Shown: positions 1-8,688, numbered from the stretch's first letter. The stretch is 64,000 nucleotides of DNA from Paracoccus denitrificans (GCA_003240735.1 QFNE01000012.1:4678-68677); one strand, 5' to 3'. Made by a program: numbers and translations. Notes: a model not told the origin generated them from the sequence alone.

Positions 1-130
1 CCGGTTGGAGCGGATCGAGCATCTGATCGAAGGCCTGGAAAAGCGGTTGTGGATGACGGTTTACGGTGTCGTCGCCGTGATCCTGACGCAGGCCGTGCAG
101 TCGATCCTGCAATTTGCACCGAAAGGATGA
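1..130 (+). CDS. GTA gp3.5-like small membrane protein (3' end only)
   Basis: The frame from base 2 to the TGA at 128-130 gives about 42 residues with a charged amphipathic start, one hydrophobic segment (VYGVVAVILTQAVQSIL) and a short basic tail. The 5' end lies outside the window. A short single-pass protein in this slot, just before the prohead protease, matches the small gene 3.5 that follows the portal gene in RcGTA-type clusters. Its role is not known from the sequence. The stop overlaps the next start as ATGA, so the two are translationally coupled. Confidence 0.6.
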   Translation, partial: RLERIEHLIEGLEKRLWMTVYGVVAVILTQAVQSILQFAPKG

Positions 131-672
131 AGGGGATGCGGACAGACCGGCTTGGGCTGGAACTGAAATTCGCCAGTGGCGGCGTGCCGGTGATGACCGA
201 CGGCCAGATGATCGAAGGGTATGCCAGCCTGTTCGGCGTGCCCGATCAGGGCGGTGATGTCGTGCTGGCGGGCGCCTATGCCGCCAGTCTGAAGCGGCTG
301 ACGGCCAAGGGCGACAAGGTGCGGATGCTGTGGCAGCATGACGCCACGCAGCCCATCGGCGTCTGGGACGAGGTGCGCGAGGATGCGCGGGGCCTTTGGG
401 TCAAGGGACGGCTGTTGCCCGACGTGACCCGCGCCCGCGAAGCCGCCGCGCTGGTCGGCGCCGGCGCGATCGACGGGCTGTCGATCGGCTATCGCACGAT
501 CCGCGCCGAACGCGACGCCAAGGGTCATCGCGCGCTGGCCGAGGTCGAGCTGTGGGAGGTGTCGCTGGTCACCTTTCCGATGCTGCCCGAGGCCAAGCTG
601 GGCAAAGCCGCCAACACCGACGTCCTGACCCGCGCGCTGCGGGCCGCGACCGCCGCGCTGCGCGGGGCCTGA
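127..672 (+). CDS. HK97-family prohead protease, GTA gp4
   Basis: Processes the scaffold or delta domain of the capsid protein during head assembly. The 181-residue product has the HK97 prohead protease pattern: MIEGYASLFGVPDQGGDVV near the start, a WQHD motif with the candidate catalytic His, then GLSIGYR with the conserved Ser and a final EVELWEVSLVTFPM block. I take the ATG at 127 because it overlaps the previous stop (ATGA); an ATG at 136 is an alternative. It lies directly before the capsid gene, as in HK97-like heads and RcGTA. Confidence 0.88.
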   Translation: MKGMRTDRLGLELKFASGGVPVMTDGQMIEGYASLFGVPDQGGDVVLAGAYAASLKRLTAKGDKVRMLWQHDATQPIGVWDEVREDARGLWVKGRLLPDVTRAREAAALVGAGAIDGLSIGYRTIRAERDAKGHRALAEVELWEVSLVTFPMLPEAKLGKAANTDVLTRALRAATAALRGA

Positions 673-702
673 CGCCTTCACGATCCAACCAAGGAGACGA
701 GG

Positions 703-1866
703 ATGACCGAAGCCAAGGCTGCGGACGCCGGCGGTATGCCCGCCGCGCTGGGTGACGCCCTGATGGAGTTCGTGAGCGAGCTCAAGGGCTTTCGCACGGA
801 GATCGAAGTGAAACTGAACGCACAGGATCAACGCATGAACATGCTGGACCGCAAGACTGCCCTGAAGGGCCGCACCCCTCTGGCCACCGCCGCCGAGACC
901 GAAGCACCGCACCAGAAGGCGTTTGCCGCCTATCTGCGCCGGGGCGACGAAGACGGGCTGCGCGGCCTGACGCTGGAAGAAAAGGCGATGGCAGTCGCCA
1001 GCGATGGCGGCTTTCTGGCCGCGCCGGGCATTTCCGACAGCGTGCAGAACGCGCTGCGCAACACCGCGTCGCTGCGGGCCGTCGCCAATGTCGTGAACGT
1101 GGAATCGTCGTCCTATGACGTACTGGTCGAGCGGGGCGAAATTTCCTCTGGCTGGGTCACCGAAGCGAGCGTCGCCGAAACCGGGACGCCCAAGGCCGAG
1201 CGCGTGTCGATCCCGCTGTATGAGCTGTCCGCGATGCCGAAGGTCACCCAGCGCCTGCTGGACGACAGCGCATTCGATCTGGAAGCCTGGCTGGCCGAAC
1301 GGATCGCCGACCGCTTTGCCCGTGCAGAAGCAGCGGCGTTCATCAGCGGGAACGGCGTTGACAAGCCCAAGGGCATTCTGGCCCATCCGCAGGCCGCGAA
1401 CGCCAGCGCCACCGATGTCCAGGTGGGCTTTGTCGGCACAGGCTCGGCCGGGGATTTCGACACGGCGAAACCTGCGAACGCGCTGATCGACCTGGTCTAT
1501 GCGCTGGGCGCAGGATATCGGGCGAACGCTGTCTTCCTGATGAACTCGAAAACCGCAGGCGCCGTGCGCAAGATCCGCGATGCGGATGGCCGCTTCCTGT
1601 GGCAGGACTCGCTGGCAGCGGGTGAACCTGCGCGCCTGTTGGGTTACCCGGTCGTTGTCTGCGAGGACATGCCCGATATCGCTCCCAGCGCCAAGGCCAT
1701 CGCGTTCGGTGATTTTCACGCCGGCTATACCATTGCCGAGCGTCCGGAGCTGCGGGTTCTGCGCGACCCGTTCTCGGCCAAGCCGAACGTCCTGTTCTAT
1801 GCGACCAAGCGTGTTGGCGGGGGGGTCACCGATCCCCGGGCCATCAAGCTTCTGAACTTCGCCTGA
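703..1866 (+). CDS. Major capsid protein, HK97 fold, GTA gp5
   Basis: The 387-residue product has the usual HK97-type capsid layout: an N-terminal delta/scaffold segment (about 1-75, coiled-coil prone), then the mature fold with GGFLAAP, the RAEAAAFISGNG spine-helix region and a C-terminal LLGYPVVVCEDMP ... AIAFGDF block typical of Phage_capsid family proteins. A clear GGAGA ribosome site precedes the ATG. It forms the GTA head. A long GC-rich, structured gap follows before gp6, unlike the overlapping genes further down. Confidence 0.92.
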   Translation: MTEAKAADAGGMPAALGDALMEFVSELKGFRTEIEVKLNAQDQRMNMLDRKTALKGRTPLATAAETEAPHQKAFAAYLRRGDEDGLRGLTLEEKAMAVASDGGFLAAPGISDSVQNALRNTASLRAVANVVNVESSSYDVLVERGEISSGWVTEASVAETGTPKAERVSIPLYELSAMPKVTQRLLDDSAFDLEAWLAERIADRFARAEAAAFISGNGVDKPKGILAHPQAANASATDVQVGFVGTGSAGDFDTAKPANALIDLVYALGAGYRANAVFLMNSKTAGAVRKIRDADGRFLWQDSLAAGEPARLLGYPVVVCEDMPDIAPSAKAIAFGDFHAGYTIAERPELRVLRDPFSAKPNVLFYATKRVGGGVTDPRAIKLLNFA

Positions 1867-2014
1867 TGGGCGAAGGGGGGCCGCGCGGGTTGTCCGCCAA
1901 ACCGGCAAAGCAACTGTCCGCGCGTGCGGCGGCAGGCAGGCCGGGCGGCCCCCGCCGCCGTCTTTGCCAGACCATGATCCGAGATATCGGGATGCAAGGA
2001 ACGGGAGTTTCCAG
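1867..2014 (+). other. Structured intergenic region after the capsid gene
   Basis: These 148 bases hold no convincing ORF. A 9-base segment at 1876-1884 (gggggccgc) is perfectly complementary to 1945-1953 (gcggccccc), with a further GC-rich run and a short T-run (tcttt) just after it. This could be a long stem that slows or partly ends transcription, or sets processing, after the highly expressed capsid gene. That role is inferred only. Confidence 0.35.
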
Positions 2015-2626
2015 ATGATGCTTGTCGAAGAGGCGCCGACCCCGGTCGCCGCCTTGCCGATCACGGCCCTGCGGTCCCATCTGCGGATGGCGTCGGGCTT
2101 TGATCTGGCATCCGACCCGGCCGAAGACGCGGCACTGGCAGGGTTCTTGCGTGCCGCAATCGCGACGGTCGAGGCACGGACCGGGAAGGTGCTGCTGCGC
2201 CGGATGTTCCGGCTGCGGCTGGAGGAATGGCGCGACCGTCTGGGCCAGCCGCTGCCCCTTGCGCCGGTAACCGAGATCGCGGGCATCAGCATCGAGGATC
2301 GGTCGGGTACGGCGGTTGCGGTGCCCGTATCCGATTGGCGACTGGTGGCGGACGACCACCGGCCGATGGTCCTGCCGGGGGCGACGCTGTTGCCGCTGAT
2401 CCCGAAGGGCGGGGCGGCCATCGTCCGCTTCAAACCTGGATTTGCCGATACGTGGGACCGCGTGCCGCCCGATCTAGCGCAGGCGGTTTTGATGATGGCT
2501 GCGCAGTTCTATGAGGATCGGGGTGGCGCAGGCGCGACCCGGGCCGGGTTGCCCTTCGGGGTCAGCGCGCTGCTGGAACGCTGGCGTGCGGTTCGGACAC
2601 TGGCCGGGCGGGGGGCACGGCCATGA
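2015..2626 (+). CDS. GTA gp6, head-tail connector/adaptor
   Basis: The 203-residue protein has the gp6-like head-tail connector pattern: an N-terminal helical part (LRSHLRM ... AFLRAAIATVEARTGK), a central beta region with PLAPVTEIAGISIED, and a C-terminal helix DLAQAVLMMAAQFYEDRG that is typical of the family. In RcGTA this protein forms the adaptor ring under the portal. The ATG at 2015 is chosen for the GGGAG at 2003-2007; an ATG follows at 2018. The end overlaps the start of gp7. Confidence 0.82.
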   Translation: MMLVEEAPTPVAALPITALRSHLRMASGFDLASDPAEDAALAGFLRAAIATVEARTGKVLLRRMFRLRLEEWRDRLGQPLPLAPVTEIAGISIEDRSGTAVAVPVSDWRLVADDHRPMVLPGATLLPLIPKGGAAIVRFKPGFADTWDRVPPDLAQAVLMMAAQFYEDRGGAGATRAGLPFGVSALLERWRAVRTLAGRGARP

Positions 2627-2958
2627 CGGGTGCCATTGCCGTGCCGCTGGTTTTGGAATCACAGTCGCGCGAGTCAGATGGGATGGGCGGGTTTCGGGTC
2701 GTCTGGGCACGTCTGGGGGTCGTTTACGCCACCATGCGCGCCCAGAACGCCCGGCTGGTCGCGGACGAGATCGGGGCGGAAAGCCGGGTTGCCTGGCGCA
2801 TCGAAACCCACGCGGCACCGGTTGGCGATCCGCGCCGTCCCCGCCCGGGGCAACGGCTGCGGATGGGCGCGCGGGTCTTTGCGATCGACGCCGTTGCCGA
2901 AGCTGACGCGGCAGGCCGACGCATTTTCTGCATCGCGAGAGAGGAAGAACAGGCATGA
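2623..2958 (+). CDS. GTA gp7, head-tail adaptor/stopper
   Basis: The 111-residue, mainly beta protein matches phage head closure (SPP1 gp16-like) proteins. It has a typical opening strand (VPLVLESQSRESDGMGGF), a central ATMRAQNARLVADEIGAESR segment and a C-terminal PRPGQRLRMGARVFAIDAV strand block that is highly characteristic. It would close the connector channel below gp6. It overlaps both neighbours by 4 bases, so translation is likely coupled. Confidence 0.82.
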   Translation: MTGAIAVPLVLESQSRESDGMGGFRVVWARLGVVYATMRAQNARLVADEIGAESRVAWRIETHAAPVGDPRRPRPGQRLRMGARVFAIDAVAEADAAGRRIFCIAREEEQA

Positions 2959-3383
2959 GCTATCAGCTTTCTGCCGCGCTGCAGGGTGCGGTCTACCGGG
3001 CGCTGCGCAGTGACGACCGTTTGGGGGCACTGGTGGGCGACGCGATTTTTGACGCGATGCCGGTCAGCGCCCCCAGCGGCACCTACGTCGCGCTGGGCCC
3101 CGAGGAGGTGACCGACGCGGGTGACATGACCGGCGGTGGTTCGCGTCACGACTTCGTTGTCTCGGTCCTGTCGGGCGCGGATGAGGCGGGCGGGTTCGCG
3201 GGCGTCAAGGCCGCTGCCGCCGCCGTATCGGCGGCGCTGGAGGATGGCGACGTGCAGACGGATGCGGGCCGCGTCGCGGGCTTATGGTTCCTGCGCGCCC
3301 GTGCGCGGCGCAGTGACGGCGGCACGGGGCGGCGGGTCGATCTGACGTTCCGCGCACGCCTTGATCTGGGTCAAAAACATTAA
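2955..3383 (+). CDS. GTA gp8, tail terminator (DUF3168)
   Basis: The 142-residue protein fits DUF3168: an N-terminal helix with LQGAVYRALRSDDRLGALVG, the loop VSAPSGTYVALGPEE, and the VVSVLSGADEAGGFAGVKAA helix. In RcGTA this family caps the tail tube at the head side. It starts in the ATGA overlap with gp7. A GGAG-type ribosome site for gp9 lies in the short gap after its stop. Confidence 0.85.
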   Translation: MSYQLSAALQGAVYRALRSDDRLGALVGDAIFDAMPVSAPSGTYVALGPEEVTDAGDMTGGGSRHDFVVSVLSGADEAGGFAGVKAAAAAVSAALEDGDVQTDAGRVAGLWFLRARARRSDGGTGRRVDLTFRARLDLGQKH

Positions 3384-3395
3384 GGAGACGCTGCA

Positions 3396-3866
3396 ATGGC
3401 AGTTCAGAACGGACGTGATCTTCTGATCAAGATGGACATGAGCGGGGATGGTCTGTTCCAGACGATCGCCGGCCTGCGGGCCACGCGGCTGGGTTTCAAC
3501 GCCGAAGCGGTCGATGTCACGAACATCGAAAGCCAGGGCGGCTGGCGCGAATTGCTGGCCGGCGCGGGTGTGCGGTCGGCCTCAATCTCTGGGTCCGGGG
3601 TGTTTCGCGATGAGGGCACTGACGGGCGTGCGCGGCAGGTGTTCTTTGACGGTGAGGTGCCGCGGTTTCAGGTCGTGATCCCCGATTTCGGCGTGGTCGA
3701 GGGGCCGTTCCAGATCACCGCGCTGGAATACGCAGGAAGCTATAACGGCGAGGCCACGTATGAGATGACGATGGCAAGCGCCGGTGCGCTGAGCTTTACC
3801 GCGCTGTCATCGCCCCGGATCGCCGCGATGAACACCGACGTCTTGCCCGAAGAGGATCGCGAATGA
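3396..3866 (+). CDS. GTA gp9, major tail tube protein
   Basis: The 156-residue product opens with AVQNGRDLLIKMDMSGDG and continues with FQTIAGLRATRLGFNA, then VTNIESQGGWRELL, a pattern of the TP901-1-like/GTA major tail protein family. It builds the tail tube. AAGGAG ten bases before the ATG is a strong ribosome site, in keeping with high expression. The C-terminal stretch after SPRIAAMN is a short acidic tail. The end overlaps gp10 by 4 bases. Confidence 0.87.
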   Translation: MAVQNGRDLLIKMDMSGDGLFQTIAGLRATRLGFNAEAVDVTNIESQGGWRELLAGAGVRSASISGSGVFRDEGTDGRARQVFFDGEVPRFQVVIPDFGVVEGPFQITALEYAGSYNGEATYEMTMASAGALSFTALSSPRIAAMNTDVLPEEDRE

Positions 3867-4171
3867 ACCCCTGGGCGGGCGAGGTTGCGGTGGTCGTCAA
3901 CGGTCAGTCCCACACAGCCAAACTGACCTTGGGTGCGTTGGCGTCGTTGGAGGCAGGATTGGGCGCGGACAGCCTGATGGGGCTGATCGGCCGGTTCGAA
4001 GGTGGCACGTTCACCACACGCGATGTGGTGGCGGTGCTGGTGGCCGGCCTGAACGCCGGTGGTTGGACCGGGGATGCCGCGGCGTTGATGGCCGCTGATG
4101 TCGAGGGCGGTCCCATGGCAGCAGCCCGACACGCGGCCGAATTGCTGGCACGCGCCTTTCGCGCGCCATGA
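3863..4171 (+). CDS. GTA gp10, tail assembly chaperone-like protein
   Basis: The 102-residue protein (NPWAGEVAVVVNGQSHTAKL ... LGALASLEAGLGADSL) matches the GTA gp10/GTA-type tail chaperone family in the slot between the tail tube and the tape measure. In phages this slot encodes two chaperones that coat the tape measure during tail assembly. Here gp10 and the next small ORF are separate genes overlapping as ATGA; I see no evidence for a programmed frameshift. Confidence 0.78.
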   Translation: MNPWAGEVAVVVNGQSHTAKLTLGALASLEAGLGADSLMGLIGRFEGGTFTTRDVVAVLVAGLNAGGWTGDAAALMAADVEGGPMAAARHAAELLARAFRAP

Positions 4172-4368
4172 GTCAGCCGAACGGTCTGGACTGGCCGGGG
4201 CTGATGCGCGCTGGGATGCGCGGGTTGGGGCTGACGCCCCAGCAGTTCTGGGCCCTGACCCCGGCAGAGCTTGCGCTGATGCTGGGGATTGAACCGGGTG
4301 CGGGCCACGCGATGACACGGGCCAAGCTGGCTGATCTGAGCGCGAAGTTCCCGGACTTCATGCCCTGA
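4168..4368 (+). CDS. GTA gp10.1, small tail assembly chaperone (DUF2376-type)
   Basis: A 66-residue protein with the compact pattern LDWPGLMRAGMRGLGLTPQQFWALTPAELALMLG, which is characteristic of the small chaperone encoded between gp10 and the tape measure in RcGTA-like clusters. The sequence is easily missed because it is short, but position, a 4-base overlap with gp10 and the motif all agree. Confidence 0.82.
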   Translation: MSQPNGLDWPGLMRAGMRGLGLTPQQFWALTPAELALMLGIEPGAGHAMTRAKLADLSAKFPDFMP

Positions 4369-4389
4369 CATTCATTCAAGGAGTCGCGG

Positions 4390-5034
4390 ATGGCTGAAGA
4401 CAAGAACGGCTTTGATCGCGTGATCGACGATGGCCAATCGGCCCGGATCGCGGCCGAATTCCAGGCAGAGCTTGGGCGCTTGGCGCAGGCGATGAGTGCC
4501 ACGAGCCGAGAGGCCACATCGCTGACGGCGGGTTTCGGTGGCGGGCTGCGGCGTGCGTTCGAAGGCGTCGTCTTCGATGGCGGCAAATTGTCGGATGCCT
4601 TGAAGGGCATCGCGCAGAGCATGGCGGACACCGTCTATGCGGTGGCGATGAAGCCCGTCCAGAACGCTGTTGCAGGCGCGCTGGCGCAGGGCGTCGGGGG
4701 GATGCTGTCAGGCGCGACCCCGTTCGCGAAGGGCGGCGCGTTCGTCGAGGGGCGCGTCTTGCCATTCGCGAAGGGCGGCGTCGTGGCGCAGCCCACACAT
4801 TTTCCCATGCGGGGCGCCACCGGCCTGATGGGCGAGGCTGGCCCCGAGGCGATCATGCCGTTGCGCCGAGGCGCGGATGGGCGGCTTGGTGTTGCGGCCG
4901 CCCAAGGAAACGCACGCCCGATGAACGTGCAGGTCAACATCCACACCCCGGACGTCGCGGGGTTCCAGCGCAGCCGCAGCCAGATTGCGGCGCAGGTCGG
5001 GCGCGCGCTGTCGCGCGGCGAAAGGAACAGCTGA
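4390..5034 (+). CDS. GTA gp11, tail tape measure protein
   Basis: The 214-residue product is very short for a tape measure, which fits the short tails of RcGTA. It has an N-terminal alpha-helical part, a hydrophobic middle (about 70-115), then glycine-rich repeats around PFAKGGAFVEGRVLPFAKGG and a MGEAGPEAIMPLRR motif typical of the C-terminus of lambda-type tape measures. AAGGAG precedes the ATG. The stop overlaps gp12 as TGATG. Confidence 0.83.
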   Translation: MAEDKNGFDRVIDDGQSARIAAEFQAELGRLAQAMSATSREATSLTAGFGGGLRRAFEGVVFDGGKLSDALKGIAQSMADTVYAVAMKPVQNAVAGALAQGVGGMLSGATPFAKGGAFVEGRVLPFAKGGVVAQPTHFPMRGATGLMGEAGPEAIMPLRRGADGRLGVAAAQGNARPMNVQVNIHTPDVAGFQRSRSQIAAQVGRALSRGERNS

Positions 5035-5666
5035 TGGCATTTCACGAAATCAGATTTCCCGCCAACTTGACCTTTGGGTCGGTCGGCGGCCCCGAGCGGC
5101 GGACCGAGATCGTGTCGCTGACGAACGGCTTTGAAGAGCGGAACACCCCATGGGCCCATTCCCGCCGTCATTATGACGCCGGGTTGGGACTGCGCAGTTT
5201 GGATGATGTCGCCGCGCTGATCGCCTTTTTCGAGGCGCGAGCGGGACAGCTGCACGGGTTTCGCTGGAAGGACTGGTCGGATTTCAAAAGCTGTGCGCCC
5301 AGCCGGCAGATCGCAGCCGATGATCAGATCATCGGTGAGGGGGACGGCCGCACTTTGACGTTTCAGCTGAGCAAGCTCTACCGCTCGGGCGCCAGCGAGT
5401 ATCGCCGCCCGATCGGCAAGCCGGTGGAGGGCACCGTGCTTGCGGCGGTGGGCAGGGATGCGCGGCGCGAGGGCGTGGATTACCGAGTCGATCATGCGAC
5501 CGGGGTGATCACGTTCGCGACCCCTCCAGGTCCGGGGGCGGTGGTGGCGGCCGGGTTCGAATACGACGTGCCGGTGCGGTTCGACACGGACCGTATCGCG
5601 GTCTCGGTCGCGACATTTCAGGCCGGTGACCTGCCGCAGGTTCCTGTGGTCGAGGTGCGGATATGA
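5034..5666 (+). CDS. GTA gp12, distal tail protein (DUF2460)
   Basis: The 210-residue protein has the DUF2460 signature: FHEIRFPANLTFGSVGGPER, then RRHYDAGLGLRSLDDVAALIAFFEAR and FRWKDWSDFKS. In RcGTA this family forms the distal tail ring between the tube and the hub. It overlaps gp11 by one base and gp13 by four bases, so the baseplate genes are tightly packed. Confidence 0.9.
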   Translation: MAFHEIRFPANLTFGSVGGPERRTEIVSLTNGFEERNTPWAHSRRHYDAGLGLRSLDDVAALIAFFEARAGQLHGFRWKDWSDFKSCAPSRQIAADDQIIGEGDGRTLTFQLSKLYRSGASEYRRPIGKPVEGTVLAAVGRDARREGVDYRVDHATGVITFATPPGPGAVVAAGFEYDVPVRFDTDRIAVSVATFQAGDLPQVPVVEVRI

Positions 5667-6493
5667 GGGACATCGCAACTACAACGGCACGAGCCTGGGC
5701 ACTCAGCCGCCGCGACGGGATGATCTTGGGATTCACCGATCACGATACGACGCTGAGCTTTGGCGGCATCCGATTTCGCCCCCAGTCGGGGATGACTGCG
5801 AGCGCGGTCGTCCAAGGGCTCGGCCTGTCTGTCGATAACACGGAAGCAATGGGGATCCTGTCGGACGGTGCGATCACCGAAACGGATATTCTGGCCGGCC
5901 GCTGGGATGGCGCCGAGGTTCTGATGTGGGATGTTGACTGGAGCCAACCCGCACAGAACCGACTGACGTTTCGAGGCACTTTGGGCGAGATCACCTGCGC
6001 CGACGGCACCTTTCGTGCTGAACTGCGCGGTTTGGCCGAGGGTTTGAATCAGCCGACCGGGCGGGTCTATCACCCGCGCTGTTCGGCCCGGCTGGGCGAC
6101 GTGCAATGCGGGTTTGACTGCACACGAGAGGGATACTGGGCCGAGGGTATCATTGAAACGGTCGATGCAGCTTCTGTGACCTTGAGCGGGGTCGGCTCGT
6201 TCGACAAAGGCTGGTTTCAGGGCGGCGTCATGGTGGTGAGTTCCGGCCCAGCGGCAGGTTTGAGTGTACCGATCAGGCAGGATCTGCAGGTCGGCAAGCT
6301 GCGGCAAGTGGCGCTCTGGAAGAACCCCACAATTGCACCCGGGCTGGGCGACACGGTGCGGTTAACGGCGGGGTGCGACAAGGCTGCGAAGACCTGTCGG
6401 CTGAAGTTCCTCAATTTCGCGAATTTTCGCGGCTTTCCGCATATCCCGCCCGAGGAGTGGATGATCAATCCCCATGCGGCGGGTTCGAAATGA
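5663..6493 (+). CDS. GTA gp13, tail hub protein (DUF2163)
   Basis: The 276-residue protein matches the DUF2163/BR0599 family: an opening segment with LGFTDHDTTLSFGG, then the block RVYHPRCSARLGDVQCGFDC and a C-terminal GCDKAAKTCRLKF...NFRGFPHIP. The RcGTA hub is known to hold an iron-sulfur cluster, and the paired cysteines here are the likely ligands. It ends with HIPPEEWM, as usual in the family. ATGA overlaps link it to gp12 and gp14. Confidence 0.9.
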   Translation: MRDIATTTARAWALSRRDGMILGFTDHDTTLSFGGIRFRPQSGMTASAVVQGLGLSVDNTEAMGILSDGAITETDILAGRWDGAEVLMWDVDWSQPAQNRLTFRGTLGEITCADGTFRAELRGLAEGLNQPTGRVYHPRCSARLGDVQCGFDCTREGYWAEGIIETVDAASVTLSGVGSFDKGWFQGGVMVVSSGPAAGLSVPIRQDLQVGKLRQVALWKNPTIAPGLGDTVRLTAGCDKAAKTCRLKFLNFANFRGFPHIPPEEWMINPHAAGSK

Positions 6494-6915
6494 GCCGTGC
6501 CGTCATTGAGGCGCGGACTTGGATCGGCACGCCCTATGTCCACGGCGCGTCGGTTAAAGGGGTTGGCACCGACTGTCTTGGTCTGATCCGCGGGGTCTGG
6601 CGCGGCTGTGTCGGCGCCGAGCCAGAAGCGCCGCCCAGCTATACCCCCGATTGGGGAGAGGTCGGGGGTGTCGAAGTACTGGATGCGGCGGCGCGTCGTT
6701 ACATGATTTTGGTCGATCTGGCGCAGTCGCGGCCGGGCGACGTGCTTTTGTTTCGGATGCGCGAAGCGGCCGTCGCGAAACATCTGGGGATACTGAGTGC
6801 TGTGGGCCGCGAGGCGGCGTTCATCCACGCCTATGACCGCCACGGCGTGGTCGAGAGCCCGCTGTCCGAGCCGTGGAGGGCCAAGGTGACCGGCTGCTTT
6901 CGGTTGCCGTTGTAG
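6490..6915 (+). CDS. GTA gp14, NlpC/P60-type cell wall peptidase
   Basis: The 141-residue protein has the NlpC/P60 layout: ARTWIGTPYVHGASVKGVGTDC with the catalytic Cys at residue 29, and AKHLGILS with the His at 98. It should cut peptide cross-links in the recipient's peptidoglycan as DNA is delivered. The start is the ATG at 6490, which overlaps the gp13 stop; a longer frame upstream has no support. Confidence 0.9.
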   Translation: MSRAVIEARTWIGTPYVHGASVKGVGTDCLGLIRGVWRGCVGAEPEAPPSYTPDWGEVGGVEVLDAAARRYMILVDLAQSRPGDVLLFRMREAAVAKHLGILSAVGREAAFIHAYDRHGVVESPLSEPWRAKVTGCFRLPL

Positions 6916-6962
6916 ACCCGCGAGCTTGAGCCGCTGATGAGTAACTGAATTCGGGGAATGTC

Positions 6963-8630
6963 ATGGCTACAATTCTGCTGGCAGCGGCCGGCGCGTCCAT
7001 CGGTTCGGGCATTGGGGGCACGGTCCTTGGGATGACAGGCGCGGTCGTCGGTCGAGCCGTGGGTGCGACCGTGGGCCGCGTCATCGATCAGCGTCTTCTG
7101 GGAGGTGGCGCGAGAGCGGTGGAAACCGGGCGGATCGACCGGCTGCGTCTGCAGGCAGCGGGTGAGGGCCGTCCGATCCCCCGGGTGTGGGGCCAGATGC
7201 GGCTGCCGGGTCAGGTGATCTGGGCGTCGCCGGTCGAGGAGGTGAGCCGACGCCAGGGCGGTGGCAAGGGCGCGGGTCCCCGTGTCACCGAGATAAGTTA
7301 TCGCCTGAGTTTTGCCTTGGCACTGTGTGAAGGGCCGATTTTGGGCGTTGGCCGCGTCTCGGCGGACGGTGAGGAAATCGCACCATCGGAACTGAACATG
7401 CGCGTCTATCGCGGGACCGAACGTCAGCTGCCGGATCCGGCTATTTCGGCGCATGAAGGTGAAGACGCCCCCGCTTATCGGGGCATCGCGTATGTCGTCA
7501 TCGAAGATCTGGGGCTGGAGCGGTGGGGCAACCGCGTCCCTCAATTGTCGTTCGAGGTCACCAGGGCTGCCGAAACGCCGCTTGGTCTGTCACATGATGT
7601 GCAGGCGGTCGCCCTCATTCCCGGGACGGGCGAGTACTCATTGGCGACGCAGCAGGTCCGCCAAGACTTGGGGATGGGCGAAAGCAAGGTCGTCAACCAA
7701 GCGACGATCGGCGGCACGGACTTCAACGTGTCGCTGTCGACGATGCGGCGGGAACTGCCGAGGGTCGGGTCGGTGTCACTGGTCGTGTCCTGGTTCGGGG
7801 ATGACCTGCGCACCGGTCACTGTACTGTTCGGCCCAAAATCGAATTTCGTGAGCAGGACGGCAAGCAGATGCCGTGGCGCGCCGGGGGCATCACGCGCGA
7901 CAGGGCGGACACGGTTTCGCGCAAGGACGGGCGGCCGATCTATGGTGGCACACCGTCGGACCAGTCGGTAGTGCAGGCCCTGAAGGCCATCGCGGGGAAG
8001 GGGATGAAAGCGGTTTTCTATCCCTTCATCCTGATGGAGCAGATGGACGGAAACACGCTGCCCCATCCCGTGACAGGTGAGATCGGACAACCGACAATGC
8101 CCTGGCGGGGACGCATCATGGCGATAGCAGAGAATAACGGAACGGCTGCAGCTGAGGCAGAGGTCGCACAGTTCTTCGGCACCGCCAAAGTATCCGATTT
8201 TGCCGTCAAAGACGGGTTAGTCAGCTATCACGGCCCGACTGATTGGTCCTATCGCCGGTTCATTCTACATTATGCCCATCTGTGCGCACAGGCAGGTGAA
8301 ATCGACGCCTTCCTGATCGGGTCAGAGATGATCGGCCTGACGCAGATTCTGGGTGCGGGGGGCAGCTATCCCGCGGTTACGGCCCTGAAGCAGCTGGCAG
8401 GTGATGTCCGCGGTGTTCTAGGCCCAAGCGTACGGCTGGGATACGCGGCGGACTGGAGCGAGTATTTCGGCCATAACCTGGGCGGGGGCGCATTCGCGTT
8501 CCATCTGGATCCGCTGTGGTCCGACCCGAACATCGATTTCATTGGTATCGACAACTACATGCCGCTGTCGGATTGGCGAGATGGAACTGATCACCTTGAT
8601 GCGCGATGTTCCGCGGACGCCAAAGGCTGA
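6963..8630 (+). CDS. GTA gp15 N-terminal half (split megatron/host-specificity protein)
   Basis: The 555-residue product begins with a glycine-rich hydrophobic segment (about 5-45) and then follows RcGTA gp15: RLRLQAAGEGRPIPRVWGQMRLPGQVIW, SYRLSFALALCEGPI, and the GTA TIM-barrel-like domain from about residue 345. Similarity runs up to NYMPLSDWRDGTDHLDA (A547, ending at base 8603). The last eight residues are unrelated and end at a stop. Full gp15 is about 1300 residues, so this is only the front part. The break lies inside the TIM-barrel domain. The rest is encoded at 11200-13464. Whether this half folds or works alone is unknown. Confidence 0.88.
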   Translation: MATILLAAAGASIGSGIGGTVLGMTGAVVGRAVGATVGRVIDQRLLGGGARAVETGRIDRLRLQAAGEGRPIPRVWGQMRLPGQVIWASPVEEVSRRQGGGKGAGPRVTEISYRLSFALALCEGPILGVGRVSADGEEIAPSELNMRVYRGTERQLPDPAISAHEGEDAPAYRGIAYVVIEDLGLERWGNRVPQLSFEVTRAAETPLGLSHDVQAVALIPGTGEYSLATQQVRQDLGMGESKVVNQATIGGTDFNVSLSTMRRELPRVGSVSLVVSWFGDDLRTGHCTVRPKIEFREQDGKQMPWRAGGITRDRADTVSRKDGRPIYGGTPSDQSVVQALKAIAGKGMKAVFYPFILMEQMDGNTLPHPVTGEIGQPTMPWRGRIMAIAENNGTAAAEAEVAQFFGTAKVSDFAVKDGLVSYHGPTDWSYRRFILHYAHLCAQAGEIDAFLIGSEMIGLTQILGAGGSYPAVTALKQLAGDVRGVLGPSVRLGYAADWSEYFGHNLGGGAFAFHLDPLWSDPNIDFIGIDNYMPLSDWRDGTDHLDARCSADAKG

Positions 8631-8639
8631 GTGGACATG

Positions 8640-8665
8640 AAAAGACGCGCCTGCGAAGGCGCGTC
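8640..8665 (-). terminator. Terminator of the inserted reverse-strand gene
   Basis: An 8-base perfect stem (8644-8651 with 8658-8665, 6-base loop) is followed on the minus strand by TTTT (8643-8640). It sits 24 bases past the stop of the 747-residue protein gene. There is no T-run on the plus-strand side, so it should not efficiently stop GTA transcription coming from the left. Confidence 0.8.
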
Positions 8666-8688
8666 CTGGGCATGCAAAGGAAAGGTGA

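Noticed and set aside
61..2433. 790-residue reverse-strand ORF across the capsid region
   Set aside because: It lies opposite well-recognised protease and capsid genes and has Arg/Gln/Gly-rich composition typical of antisense frames in high-GC DNA.
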